From UBA3700 sp964478025 (lineage in GTDB: Bacteria; Bacillota; Clostridia; Christensenellales; UBA3700), in assembly GCA_964478025.1 (NCBI GenBank), contig CAYZGK010000002.1:62001-126000 (forward strand): a DNA stretch of 64,000 bases. Reading direction: 5' to 3'. Position 1 is the first letter of the stretch. Every line of letters starts with the position of its first letter. The translations under genes and the position numbers were made by a program. Of this stretch, positions 32,168 to 41,439 are shown piece after piece. The notes under the pieces are model-generated. The model was not told the origin of the DNA. It was given only the letters and a program-made list of their open reading frames with translations, and searched no databases.

Positions 32168-33952
32168 TTATACCCTATCCAATTCTTCAAGAGTTTCTTT
32201 ATAGAAATTCATCGCTTTTATGTAAGGTTCATCACTTGTTAAATCTACTTGTGCTAGTTTTAAAATTTCAACTGGTGACATAGAACCGCCTGCTGATAAG
32301 AATTTCTTATAATAATTTTCAACATAATCCTCGCCTTTTTCTAAGATATTTTTAGCAATACAAACAGCTGAAATTAACCCTGTTGAATACTTGTATACAT
32401 AGAAAGATCTATAAAAATGCGGAATTCTTGCCCATTCATATTTTATAAGTTCATCAGAAACAACATCTTTTCCATAATATTCTTTATTTAATTCATAGTA
32501 TATATCACAAAGAACATCTGAAGTTATTGGTTCATCATTTTCAACAAGTTTATGTGCTTTTTCTTCAAACTCAGCAAATTGGGCTTGTCTAAATACTGTT
32601 GTTCTAAACATATTTAAAAGATAAGATAATAAATATTTCTTATAATCTCCACTTGCTTCTTTTAATAAATCCATTACTAGTAATGTTTCATTAACAGTAG
32701 ATGCAACCTCTGCTACAAATATTTCATAATTTGCTTTAGAAAATGGTTGGTTTAGATTTGAATAATAAGTATGCATTGAATGACCAAGTTCATGAGCTAT
32801 TGTAAATACTTCATTTAACACAGGTTGATAGTTTAACAAAACATAAGGGTGAACACCATAACAACCTGTACTATATGCACCACTTCTCTTTCCTTTATTT
32901 TCATAAATATCTATCCATCTTTCATTAAATGCTCTATTTAATAGTCCTTGATATTCTTTACCTAATGGTTTTAGTGCCTTAAGTACCATATTTTTTGCTT
33001 CATCATAGTTTATTTCTTTATCTACATTATCAATGGTAGGTACATGTAAATCCCACATATGAAGCTCTTTATATTTCATTGCCTTTTTTCTATATGACAT
33101 GTGTTTATGAAGCAAAGGTAAATTTTTATGAATATTTTCAATCAACTTATAGTAAACATCCATTGTTACATCTTCATTTGATGTTGCTCTATCTAAACAT
33201 GATTTATAGTTTCTAATTGAAGCATAAAAATAATCTTGCTCTAGATTACCTTTATAAAGTGTAGATATAACATCTATGTTTTGCTTATATGCATTAAACA
33301 TACTATTAAATGCTTTTTCTCTATCTTCTCTTTTTCCAGTTTGTAGAATTAGTCCATAAATTCCATGAGACAATTGTACGTTATCTCCATTGCTATCTAC
33401 AAAGTCTTCAAACTTAACATCGGCATCATCAAACATATGAAATGCATCACTAAATAATCCTGTTATTTTTTGAGACTTTACAAGTATTGTTTCTTCCTTC
33501 GTTGAAAGTGTATGAGACTTATCTTTTATTATTTTCTTTAAATTATAGTCATAGTCTTTAAAGTCTTTATCTTTAGATAGTTTGTCTAAGAATTCTACAG
33601 AGTTTTCAACAATCTCTGGAGATATAAAAGCAAGTGATGTATTTATTTTTGTATATACATTAGAAAGTTTTTCAAGAAGTGCTTTATTTTTATTTTGAGT
33701 ACAATCTTGATCTAATTTCATTGAAGCATAGCAAAATAAGTGATCAAATAAATAATCTATCTCATCATCAAGTTTAAAAGCCTTTAGTATGTTATCTCTA
33801 TTGTTTAATAATTTACCCTCAAGTTTTAAACTCTCATCTTTTAGTGTTTCAATTTTTTTTAAATCTGACTCCAAGTCCTCTTCATTTTTGTAAATATCCT
33901 CTAAATTCCATTTAAAATTATCAGATATTTCATCTCTTTGTAAAACCTTCAT
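32168..33952 (-). CDS. pepF: Oligoendopeptidase F (M3 family)
   Basis: A 594-residue cytoplasmic zinc metallopeptidase that trims peptides of about 7-17 residues. The catalytic motif is AHELGHSMHTY, with the third ligand Glu in the following helix NYEIFVAEVASTVNE; YSTGLISAVCIAKNIL near the end is also a family mark. The length is normal. It lies 18 bases downstream of the PTS IIC gene and may be co-transcribed with it; no functional link is apparent. Confidence 0.96.
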   Translation of the reverse strand: MKVLQRDEISDNFKWNLEDIYKNEEDLESDLKKIETLKDESLKLEGKLLNNRDNILKAFKLDDEIDYLFDHLFCYASMKLDQDCTQNKNKALLEKLSNVYTKINTSLAFISPEIVENSVEFLDKLSKDKDFKDYDYNLKKIIKDKSHTLSTKEETILVKSQKITGLFSDAFHMFDDADVKFEDFVDSNGDNVQLSHGIYGLILQTGKREDREKAFNSMFNAYKQNIDVISTLYKGNLEQDYFYASIRNYKSCLDRATSNEDVTMDVYYKLIENIHKNLPLLHKHMSYRKKAMKYKELHMWDLHVPTIDNVDKEINYDEAKNMVLKALKPLGKEYQGLLNRAFNERWIDIYENKGKRSGAYSTGCYGVHPYVLLNYQPVLNEVFTIAHELGHSMHTYYSNLNQPFSKANYEIFVAEVASTVNETLLVMDLLKEASGDYKKYLLSYLLNMFRTTVFRQAQFAEFEEKAHKLVENDEPITSDVLCDIYYELNKEYYGKDVVSDELIKYEWARIPHFYRSFYVYKYSTGLISAVCIAKNILEKGEDYVENYYKKFLSAGGSMSPVEILKLAQVDLTSDEPYIKAMNFYKETLEELDRV

Positions 33953-33970
33953 TTTCTATTCCCTTCTTTT

Positions 33971-35179
33971 TTAGTTTGTAGATGGAAGCAATAAATCTCC
34001 ATCTTTTATTTTTCCTGTTTTTCTTAATAAATAGCATACTGCCCAAGATATAATGCCAGGCAAAACAAACATTAATAATATTACTCCAATCCAAGTTAAT
34101 GCATTATTTGGCGAGTAAGTAAAAACGTCTATTACACCTACAAGTCCACTTGTTCCCATTCCGCCACCAGAAGCTCCGCATTTTAATTTAAATAAACACG
34201 TAGAAAGTGGTCCACATATAGCAGATGCTACAATTGGTGGCACAAATGTCCAACCGTTTTTCATAATATTAGGAATTTGTAGCATACTAGTTCCAAGACC
34301 TTGAGATACAAGTCCTGACCAGCCATTTTCTTTAAAACTCATAACGGCAAATCCTACCATTTGACTTGCACAACCAACAGTTGCAGCTCCTCCTGCTAAT
34401 AAAATTGCGTTATAGTTTTCTACACTTACACTACCATCGGCGTAACCTGTAATTACAGGAGTTGCAACAGCAACCCATATGGCAGCTGATGATGTAGGCA
34501 TAGTAAGAATTATTCCTAAAAGCACAGATATTACTATACCCATTACAAAAGGCGTTGCCTTTGTTGCTACTGCTATTAGTAAACCAAGTTTATTAATAAG
34601 CCAGCTAAATGGATAAGCTACATATACACCAACAAGCGATATTAACATCATTCCAAGAGGAATTAATATGATATCAAACTTGGTTTTTCCAGCATATAGG
34701 CTTGCAATCTCTATTGTAAGCAACGCTACTACATATGCTCCAATTGGATTTCCAGGTGCGCCTAAAGATAAAACAAAACTTAATGCTATAATCTTTTCTG
34801 AAAATGCACCAACAAATCCAGCAAAGGCAGCTGAAAATATAACCAAAGGTTTTGCATTTAATTTATATGCAATACCTACACCTATTCCTGCTCCCATTAA
34901 AGTCTTAGCTATACAACCTATTGAGTTTAGTAAATAATAAATTTTACTGTCAGCATTAAAAAGTTTAGCAATAGTACATAAAATTGTTCCTGCAATTAAT
35001 GTTGCAAACAATCCAAGTGCCATTCCAGTAAATGCATCAATAAACCATCTTTTACATAGCTTTTTGGTGATTGTCCAAACTTTATTTTCGTTTGGAGTGC
35101 GTGGGCTTTTTAAATCTACATCTTCCACTTTGGTTTCATTGTCGGCTCTCTTGTCCAACTGTTCGATATTTTCTTCCAT
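33971..35179 (-). CDS. Stand-alone PTS IIC-type membrane protein (PTS_EIIC_2)
   Basis: A 402-residue polytopic protein with about nine or ten membrane helices after a charged N-terminal 45 residues. GMALGLFATLIAGT, GAPGNPIGAYVVAL, TMPTSSAAIWVAVATP and CGASGGGMGTSGLVG are the glycine-rich segments of the PTS_EIIC_2 family. No IIA, IIB or HPr gene is nearby, so it either works with phosphotransfer proteins from elsewhere or transports without phosphorylation. The substrate cannot be inferred. GGGAGG lies upstream of the ATG. Confidence 0.8.
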   Translation of the reverse strand: MEENIEQLDKRADNETKVEDVDLKSPRTPNENKVWTITKKLCKRWFIDAFTGMALGLFATLIAGTILCTIAKLFNADSKIYYLLNSIGCIAKTLMGAGIGVGIAYKLNAKPLVIFSAAFAGFVGAFSEKIIALSFVLSLGAPGNPIGAYVVALLTIEIASLYAGKTKFDIILIPLGMMLISLVGVYVAYPFSWLINKLGLLIAVATKATPFVMGIVISVLLGIILTMPTSSAAIWVAVATPVITGYADGSVSVENYNAILLAGGAATVGCASQMVGFAVMSFKENGWSGLVSQGLGTSMLQIPNIMKNGWTFVPPIVASAICGPLSTCLFKLKCGASGGGMGTSGLVGVIDVFTYSPNNALTWIGVILLMFVLPGIISWAVCYLLRKTGKIKDGDLLLPSTN

Positions 35180-35251
35180 ACGAACCTCCCAAAGTATATA
35201 TTATTTTTTGTGTTTTTATTATAAATATTTAATATATATAAGTCAAAAAAA

Positions 35252-35280
35252 TTGAGTGTCCTAAAACACTCAACCTTTTT
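35252..35280 (-). terminator. Terminator of the small lipoprotein gene
   Basis: TTGAGTGT and ACACTCAA pair perfectly with a 6-base loop. On the minus strand it is followed by seven T residues, 25 bases past the stop codon. Confidence 0.9.
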
Positions 35281-35298
35281 TAGTTTTTAAAATTCAAG

Positions 35299-35658
35299 TT
35301 ATTTCTTGAAAGCTTTGATAGCTTCAGCATCGCCTGTTAGAACCCACTTTCCAGATACTACAGCATCTGAATCTTTTGCAGCAGCAGCCTTAGCTTGCTT
35401 AGAAGATGCATATAATGTAGCAACAACTGATTTAGCTGTTCCGTTTAAAGCACTCTTTATGCTAGCATTTGTAGCTGTTAATGTAGCAACAGCACCTGAA
35501 TCTGTAGCAGAATATTCAGAACCAACTACTGTGTAACCAGCTGCTTCCATCTTAGCAACTGCTTTCTCATAATTAGCTGGAGCACAAGCTACGAAAACAA
35601 CTGAACAAATTACTACGATTGCAACGATTGAAGCAATAACTAATAAATTCTTCTTCAT
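35299..35658 (-). CDS. Small Ala-rich lipoprotein of unknown function
   Basis: 119 residues: a signal peptide with lipobox VVFVAC (Cys25), then a compact Ala/Ser/Lys-rich domain: NYEKAVAKMEAAGYTVVGSE, ATDSGAVATLTATNAS, AAAAKDSDAVVSGKW, ending TGDAEAIKAFKK. I do not recognise a named family. The repeated Ala and the alternation of helix and strand suggest a small alpha/beta fold. It has a good ribosome site (CGGAGG), its own promoter and a strong terminator, so it is a single-gene transcript and may be abundant. Confidence 0.75.
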   Translation of the reverse strand: MKKNLLVIASIVAIVVICSVVFVACAPANYEKAVAKMEAAGYTVVGSEYSATDSGAVATLTATNASIKSALNGTAKSVVATLYASSKQAKAAAAKDSDAVVSGKWVLTGDAEAIKAFKK

Positions 35659-35711
35659 TTTTTAAATCCTCCGAGTTTTAAATTTTTTGTTTTTTATTTC
35701 TTGTTTGTCTT

Positions 35712-35740
35712 ATTTTAGCAAATTGTAAAATTTATGTAAA
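35712..35740 (-). promoter_or_regulatory. Promoter of the small lipoprotein gene
   Basis: TTTACA (35735-35740), 17 bases, TAAAAT (35712-35717) on the minus strand, 53 bases before the ATG. Confidence 0.65.
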
Positions 35741-35754
35741 GAAAATAATCGCCT

Positions 35755-36015
35755 CTAATTTTCATTATTTGCCAAATTTTCTTTACTTGTTGCCTCTAAG
35801 TCTTTTTTGTCTTTTACTTTTATTATTTGAGGCGGAATATATTCAATATCTTTTTCTTCAACTAGGTTGTTTTTAACTTTAAATCTATCTTTTGTTGCAA
35901 ATAAAACACATATTGTAATAAGAGCTACAGCAAGAATAGCAAGTATAATGTAAAACTTTACATCATTTAACAAACTTGAATCATATACACTTGCAGATAA
36001 AAATATATTCAACAT
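35755..36015 (-). CDS. Small single-pass membrane protein of unknown function
   Basis: About 86 residues: a short outer N-terminus (MLNIFLSASVYDSSLLND), one membrane helix (FYIILAILAVALITICVLF), then a charged cytoplasmic tail (KDRFKVKNNLVEEKD to TSKENLANNEN). No family recognised. I chose ATG 36015; the frame reaches a GTG at 36033. Neither has a ribosome site, but TTTACT-17-TATAAT ends 6 bases before the ATG, so the message probably begins at or next to the start codon (leaderless). Confidence that it is a real gene is moderate. Confidence 0.5.
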   Translation of the reverse strand: MLNIFLSASVYDSSLLNDVKFYIILAILAVALITICVLFATKDRFKVKNNLVEEKDIEYIPPQIIKVKDKKDLEATSKENLANNEN

Positions 36016-36021
36016 GGCTTT

Positions 36022-36050
36022 ATTATATATCACTTGTTAAATTTAGTAAA
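36022..36050 (-). promoter_or_regulatory. Promoter abutting the start codon of the small membrane protein
   Basis: TTTACT (36045-36050), 17 bases, TATAAT (36022-36027) on the minus strand; the ATG begins 6 bases after the -10 box, about where transcription would start. Confidence 0.55.
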
Positions 36051-36075
36051 TTTAATTTTATATTTTAATGCGATA

Positions 36076-36104
36076 TTGAAATCTTTCTATAAAATTTTTA
36101 TAAT
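36076..36104 (+). promoter_or_regulatory. Promoter of the M28-like gene
   Basis: TTGAAA (36076-36081), 17 bases, TATAAT (36099-36104), 33 bases before the ATG at 36138. One of the best consensus matches in the window; it is divergent from the promoter at 36022-36050. Confidence 0.75.
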
Positions 36105-36137
36105 TTATTTAAGGTTATTTAAGGTAGGTTTGAACTA

Positions 36138-37364
36138 ATGACATTAAATGAAGAAAAAAAATTAGAAGCAGTAGACTTTGTTTTATCTGAAACAAACAAC
36201 ATAATAAACACTTGTGAATCAAGAATTCCAGGATCTAGTGGCGAAAATCAAGCTCTTGATCATATTATGGAAGAGTTAACCCCTCTATGTGGACAAGAAA
36301 ATGTTGTAAAACAAAGATTTAAAGTTGCACCTCGTGCATTCTTTGGTTGGACATACTTTACCATTATTTTCTTAATTTTGGGTATTGGCCTATATTACAT
36401 GACTCCAGTTTTTTCTATTTTATGTTATGTAATAGCCTTTATCCCTTTTCTTTTAGAATCGCTTCTCCATATACCTTTTTTAGATTCACTATTTGAATAT
36501 GGAACATCTGCAAATGTAATAGGTATGGTTAAACCTAATAGCGATATTAAAAGAAGAATAGTTTTTTCTAGCAATATTGACTCATCCTATGAGTGGCACC
36601 TTAATAAAATTGGTGGATATAAATTAATACTTGCATTTAGCATAATTTCCATCATAGGACTTATCTACTCTTTAGCTATAGCAATTGTTACATGTATAGT
36701 AAATGGTCCTGTAGGCACACCTAAAGGTGGAATCTTCTATGCAAGTTTTGCAACAATTATATTTGTTCCTTTTTATTTATCATTCTTCAAGTTTTGTAAT
36801 TATAAAAAGGTATCAGGTGGCGCAAGTGTAAACTTGGCTGCATGCGAACTTAACGTAGCTATATTAAAAACCTTAAAAGAAAACAATGTATCTTTAGAAA
36901 ACACTGAAGTTGATGTTTTAATTTTAGGTTCTAAAAATGCTGGACTTCGTGGTTCTAAAGCATTTACAAGAATGAATCAAGGCTTTGGCAAAGAAGAAAA
37001 TATTGAAACAATTTTTATAAACTACGATTCACTTTGTAACGCAGACAAATTATCTATATGCAAAAAAGATCTAAATGGTTTAGTTAAGAATAATATTGAT
37101 GTTTGTAATTTTGTTCAAAGTACTGCAAAAGATATGAATCTTAATTTATCTTATACAACAAAAATTGGCGCTTCAGATTCGGCAGCTTTTTCTAAAGCAG
37201 GATTAAAATCTATTTCAATTAATGGTGTAAATCTTTCCATTCCAAGATACTATAACACAACAACCGACACTATAGATACAGTATCAAAAGATTGCCTATC
37301 TAAAATGTTAGATTTATCTTTAAACTTAATTGAAAATTTCGATAAAAATGGGATTTTAAAATAA
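36138..37364 (+). CDS. M28-fold membrane protein, probable pseudopeptidase
   Basis: 408 residues with the M28 aminopeptidase plan: ESRIPGSSGENQALDHIMEEL at the start, then metal-site segments in the right order. The residues that should bind zinc are changed: HxD is NID (146-148), GAxDN is GASVN (229-232), the Glu-Glu pair is Lys266-Asn267 (GSKNAGLRGS), and the last His is Asn373 (YNTTTDTID). Only Asp297 (INYDSL) remains. Membrane helices are inserted at about 72-108 and 163-217, so the domain is tethered at the membrane. It therefore probably binds a ligand or partner rather than cutting peptides. It has its own promoter and its end overlaps the terminator of the convergent deo operon. Confidence 0.75.
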   Translation: MTLNEEKKLEAVDFVLSETNNIINTCESRIPGSSGENQALDHIMEELTPLCGQENVVKQRFKVAPRAFFGWTYFTIIFLILGIGLYYMTPVFSILCYVIAFIPFLLESLLHIPFLDSLFEYGTSANVIGMVKPNSDIKRRIVFSSNIDSSYEWHLNKIGGYKLILAFSIISIIGLIYSLAIAIVTCIVNGPVGTPKGGIFYASFATIIFVPFYLSFFKFCNYKKVSGGASVNLAACELNVAILKTLKENNVSLENTEVDVLILGSKNAGLRGSKAFTRMNQGFGKEENIETIFINYDSLCNADKLSICKKDLNGLVKNNIDVCNFVQSTAKDMNLNLSYTTKIGASDSAAFSKAGLKSISINGVNLSIPRYYNTTTDTIDTVSKDCLSKMLDLSLNLIENFDKNGILK

Positions 37365-37372
37365 AATCCCAT
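37348..37372 (-). terminator. Terminator of the deo operon
   Basis: ATGGGATTTT and AAAATCCCAT form a 10-bp stem with a 5-base loop; on the minus strand TTTTTATCG follows. It lies 29 bases past the deoB stop and overlaps the last codons and stop of the convergent M28-like gene. Confidence 0.8.
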
Positions 37373-37400
37373 AAAATCAATTTATATAAGGTTTTTAACT

Positions 37401-38567
37401 TTATTGTAAATATACATCCTTAAGGAAACTTTCGCCACTTGTGTCTTTTTTATCTACATTAAAATACTCTAAAATTGTTGCCGAAATATCTGCAAAGGTT
37501 CCTCTCGTTTTTAAATCAACTCCACTTTTTATGTGTTTTCCATACACAAGCATTGGCACATATTCTCTGGAGTGATCTGTAGATGGCGTAGATGGGTCAC
37601 ATCCATGATCTGCAGTTATAAATAAAATGTCATCATCCCTCATATTATTTATAAAATCTTTTAATTGCATATCAAAATCTGTGGCTGCGCTTGCGTATCC
37701 ATCGATATCATTTCTATGTCCATAAATCATGTCCATATCTACAAGATTTACAAAACATAACCCCTCAAAATCCCTCTTTTGAATATCTAACGTTACTTCC
37801 ATCCCATTATGATTAGATGTAGTTCTATTGCTTTCACTTATGCTTTTACCTGCAAATATATCGTAAATCTTACCTACAGAAATTGTAGATAGATTATTTT
37901 CCATTAATAAATCCATCATCGTTGTCTTTGGTGGAACTAGTGAAAAATCATGTCTATTGGTTGTTCTTTTATAAGGCCATTCGCCTGTAAATGGACGAGC
38001 TATAACTCTACCTACAGCATGGTCTCCTTTTAATATATTTCTTGCAATCTCGCAGTATCTATAAAGTTCTTTAACTGGAACATAATCTTCATGAGCTGCT
38101 ATTTGAAAAACGGAATCTGCGGATGTGTATACAATTAATTCATCATTTTCTATAGCTTGTTTCCCATAATCCTTTATAACTTCAGTTCCAGAGTATGGTT
38201 TATTTACTATTGTTTTCTTACCAGTTTGTTTTTCAAACTCGTCAATGATTTCTTTTGGGAAACCATTAGGATAAGTTGGAAAAGGTTTTTTAGAAATTAT
38301 TCCAGCCATCTCCCAATGTCCTATTGTTGTATCTTTTCCCATTGAAGCTTCTTTAAGTCTAGCAAATGAACCTGATGGTTTACTAACTCCACCGCCTACT
38401 CCCTCTATATTAAAAAGGCCCATATTTATCATATTAGGACAATTAAATTTTGGACTTTTTCTTATAGCACCTAAAGTATTAGAACCCTCATCATGCCATA
38501 AATAAGCATCTGGTGCTTCTCCACAACCCATACTATCCAACACAATTATAAATACTCTTTTTGACAT
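37401..38567 (-). CDS. deoB: Phosphopentomutase
   Basis: 388 residues; moves phosphate between C1 and C5 of ribose or deoxyribose. Alkaline-phosphatase-fold metal sites are visible: IIVLDSMGCGEAPDA at the N-terminus, ITADHGCDPSTPSTDHSREYVP near the C-terminus. GKDTTIGHWEMAG contains the phosphorylated Thr. It is last in the operon, 7 bases after deoD, and prepares deoxyribose 1-phosphate from the phosphorylases for DeoC. Confidence 0.98.
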   Translation of the reverse strand: MSKRVFIIVLDSMGCGEAPDAYLWHDEGSNTLGAIRKSPKFNCPNMINMGLFNIEGVGGGVSKPSGSFARLKEASMGKDTTIGHWEMAGIISKKPFPTYPNGFPKEIIDEFEKQTGKKTIVNKPYSGTEVIKDYGKQAIENDELIVYTSADSVFQIAAHEDYVPVKELYRYCEIARNILKGDHAVGRVIARPFTGEWPYKRTTNRHDFSLVPPKTTMMDLLMENNLSTISVGKIYDIFAGKSISESNRTTSNHNGMEVTLDIQKRDFEGLCFVNLVDMDMIYGHRNDIDGYASAATDFDMQLKDFINNMRDDDILFITADHGCDPSTPSTDHSREYVPMLVYGKHIKSGVDLKTRGTFADISATILEYFNVDKKDTSGESFLKDVYLQ

Positions 38568-38574
38568 ACTTTAT

Positions 38575-39279
38575 TTACGCAAGTTCTAACGCAATCTCCA
38601 TCATTGTTGTAAAAGTTTTTTCTCTCTCTTGAGGTGTTGTTTCTTTTTCATCTTTATTTACTATACTGTCACTAACCGTACATATACAAAGTGCTTTTTT
38701 ACCTAATCTTGCTGCATTACAATATAAAGCAGCTGATTCCATCTCAACACCAAGCACTCCCATTTTTGCCCATTCCATTCCAGAGTTTGAATCATCATAA
38801 AATGTATCTGAAGATAAAATGTTTCCTACCTTATAGTTAACACCCTTTTCTTCACAAAGTTTTGCTGCGTTTTTAACTAATTCAAAATCCGCAATTGGAG
38901 CAAATGTTCCTGGAAGTTTATACTGCATTGCATAATTTCCATTTGTGCAAGCACCCATTGCAATAATTAAATCTTTTATATGTAAATCTTTATCATATGA
39001 GCCACAAGAACCAATTCTTATAATTTGTTCTACATCATAAAATTTAAATAATTCATATGAATATATTCCAATTGAAGGTTGTCCCATACCTGAGGCCATA
39101 ACAGATACTCTTTTTCCTTTATAAAATCCTGTGTATCCATTTACTCCTCTTACATTATTAACTAACACGGCATTTTCAAGATAAGTCTCTGCAATAAATT
39201 TTGCACGAAGTGGATCTCCTGGCATTAAAACTGTTCTTGCAAAATCTCCTTTATTTGCTGTTATATGTGGTGTTGACAT
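38575..39279 (-). CDS. deoD: Purine-nucleoside phosphorylase (DeoD type)
   Basis: 234 residues, the hexameric NP-I family. STPHITANKGDFARTVLMPGDPLRAK is the classic N-terminus; GVLGVEMESAALYCNAA carries the ribose-binding Glu and Met; VSDSIVNKDE contains the catalytic Asp position (SD). It splits purine (deoxy)nucleosides with phosphate. It is third in the deo operon. Confidence 0.98.
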   Translation of the reverse strand: MSTPHITANKGDFARTVLMPGDPLRAKFIAETYLENAVLVNNVRGVNGYTGFYKGKRVSVMASGMGQPSIGIYSYELFKFYDVEQIIRIGSCGSYDKDLHIKDLIIAMGACTNGNYAMQYKLPGTFAPIADFELVKNAAKLCEEKGVNYKVGNILSSDTFYDDSNSGMEWAKMGVLGVEMESAALYCNAARLGKKALCICTVSDSIVNKDEKETTPQEREKTFTTMMEIALELA

Positions 39280-39282
39280 ACT

Positions 39283-39951
39283 CTATTCTCCTTTTTCTCT
39301 ACTTTTAACTATTTTTACAATTCTTGATGTTCCTAATCTTGAGGCACCAAGCTCAATAAATTTTTCTGCATCTTCAATTGAAGATATTCCACCGGCTGCC
39401 TTTATATTTTGATCATTACTACAATATTTTCTCATAAGTGCTACATCATCAAAAGTGGCTCCAGCTTTTGAAAACCCAGTTGATGTTTTTATATAATCAG
39501 CTTTACTTGCAGATACTGTATGGCACATTGCTATCTTTTCTTCTTCAGTAAGTAGACATGTTTCTATAATAACTTTTAATATTGCATGATTTTTATGGCA
39601 AATATCTGCAAGCGTATCTATCTCATTTCCAACATCTTCATACTTACCTTCTTTTACCCATCCAATATTTATAACCATATCTATTTCACTAGCACCATTT
39701 TTTATTGCATCCTTAGTTTCAAAAGCTTTAACTTTTGTTGTGTTATAACCATTTGGAAATCCAATAACTGTGCATATAGTTATTCTATCTTTTACATAGT
39801 CTTTTGCTTGTTTTACAAAACATGGTGGAATACAAATTGATGCTGTCTTATACTTTATTCCATCATCACAAACCGTCTTTATATCTTCCCAAGTTGCACT
39901 TTGAGATAATAAGGTATGGTCACACTTAGATAAAATTTCTTTAATATCCAT
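39283..39951 (-). CDS. deoC: Deoxyribose-phosphate aldolase
   Basis: 222 residues, class I aldolase that cleaves deoxyribose 5-phosphate to acetaldehyde and glyceraldehyde 3-phosphate. The Schiff-base lysine lies in DYIKTSTGFSKAGAT, with AAGGISSIEDAEKFIELGASRLGTS downstream. CDHTLL near the start and VCTVIGFPNG-like CTVIGFPNGY are family marks. It connects nucleoside breakdown to glycolysis. Confidence 0.98.
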   Translation of the reverse strand: MDIKEILSKCDHTLLSQSATWEDIKTVCDDGIKYKTASICIPPCFVKQAKDYVKDRITICTVIGFPNGYNTTKVKAFETKDAIKNGASEIDMVINIGWVKEGKYEDVGNEIDTLADICHKNHAILKVIIETCLLTEEEKIAMCHTVSASKADYIKTSTGFSKAGATFDDVALMRKYCSNDQNIKAAGGISSIEDAEKFIELGASRLGTSRIVKIVKSREKGE

Positions 39952-39960
39952 AAATTCTCC

Positions 39961-41262
39961 CTACTTTACAATACTAAGAATAAGTGGCCTTTGTATAGGC
40001 TTTTCGCTACTTATAATTGTAGCATTAATTATTTTTTCTTCGGCAAGATTAAACTTATCCTCACTTGATGTATACATTGTAGCAATAACATCCCCTTCGT
40101 TTACAAAATCCCCTGTCTTTTTATTCAAGATTAATCCAGCAGATGGGTCTATTTCATCTTCCTTTTTATTTCTACCAGCACCAAGTAGTAAACTTGCCAT
40201 TCCATACTCTTCCGTATTTACATGATTTATATAACCGCTCTTTTTAGATTTAATTTCCTTTTTAAATGGAGCCTGCTTAAAATTACTTGTGTCTAGAATA
40301 ACACTTTCATCCCCACCTTGAGCTTTTACCATTTCAACAAATTTATTAAATGCACTTCCATCTTTAATAGATTGTTTTACTTTTACCTTACACTCTTCGT
40401 ATGAGCCAATTTTAGCAAGTTCTAGCATGTTTGTTGCTAAAATAACACAAATATCTTCTAAATCCTTTGGTCCGTTTCCTTTAAGCGTATTTACAGCCTC
40501 AATAACTTCAAGCGAGTTTCCTATAGCATTGCCAAGTGGTCTATCCATATCGGTTATAAGTGCAAGCATCTCTTTACCTGCCTTTTTACCTATGTCTACC
40601 ATTATTTGCGCAAGGTTTTTAGATTCCTCTAGTGTTTTACAAAGAGCTCCTGAGCCTGTTTTTACATCTAAGACAATACAATCATCATCGGCAGCTAATT
40701 TCTTACCCATAATGCTTGAAACAATAAGTGGCACAGAATCAACAGTTGCGGTAACATCACGAAGTGCATAAAGTTTTTTATCTGCAGGTGTTAATTCCTT
40801 ATTTTGTCCAACTATTGCTATACCTGTTTTATTTACGATATCTATAAAGTCTTTTTCAGATATATCTGTTTTAAATCCTGGAATTGATTCAAGTTTATCT
40901 ATTGTGCCACCAGTGTGACCAAGCCCCCTACCACTCATCTTAGCAACCTTAACGCCAAGAGAAGCAACAATTGGGGACACAACTAAAGATGTTTTATCTC
41001 CAACACCACCTGTTGAGTGTTTATCTACTCTAATTCCATTAACTTCTTTTAAATCAAGTTTAACGCCAGAATCTCGAACTGCAAAAGTTAAGAAAGCCGT
41101 TTCCTTTAGGGTCATTCCCTTAAAATAAATAGCCATGCATAAAGCTGCTGCCTGATAATCTGGAATAGATTCATCAACATAGCCTTTTATAAAAAAGTCT
41201 ATTTCTTCTTTTGTAAGTTCTTCTCCATCTCTTTTCTTACGAATAATATCGTACATTCTCAT
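39961..41262 (-). CDS. pdp: Pyrimidine-nucleoside phosphorylase
   Basis: 433 residues. The glycosyltransferase family 3 start MRMYDIIRKKRDGEELTKEEI is followed by HSTGGVGDKTSLVV (phosphate loop) and SGRGLGHTGGTIDKLESIPG. The C-terminal domain with SKKSGYINHVNTEEYGMASLLLGAGRNKKED is the mark of Pdp/DeoA. It acts on uridine and thymidine-type nucleosides and heads the deo operon; GAGGG precedes the ATG. No deo repressor is adjacent and no convincing promoter was found in the AT-rich leader. Confidence 0.97.
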   Translation of the reverse strand: MRMYDIIRKKRDGEELTKEEIDFFIKGYVDESIPDYQAAALCMAIYFKGMTLKETAFLTFAVRDSGVKLDLKEVNGIRVDKHSTGGVGDKTSLVVSPIVASLGVKVAKMSGRGLGHTGGTIDKLESIPGFKTDISEKDFIDIVNKTGIAIVGQNKELTPADKKLYALRDVTATVDSVPLIVSSIMGKKLAADDDCIVLDVKTGSGALCKTLEESKNLAQIMVDIGKKAGKEMLALITDMDRPLGNAIGNSLEVIEAVNTLKGNGPKDLEDICVILATNMLELAKIGSYEECKVKVKQSIKDGSAFNKFVEMVKAQGGDESVILDTSNFKQAPFKKEIKSKKSGYINHVNTEEYGMASLLLGAGRNKKEDEIDPSAGLILNKKTGDFVNEGDVIATMYTSSEDKFNLAEEKIINATIISSEKPIQRPLILSIVK

Positions 41263-41439
41263 AGTAATCCCTCTATAAAATATTATATTATTTTTTATTT
41301 TAAATTAAAAGAAAGACGTTTTTTCATTTTTCAACCACAATATCTTGTATTTTTTTAGATTTATTAAAGAAATTTTACACAACATCTTGTTTTTTAATGA
41401 ATTATTTAATAATCATTTAATAAAACTCAGGTAATATAA

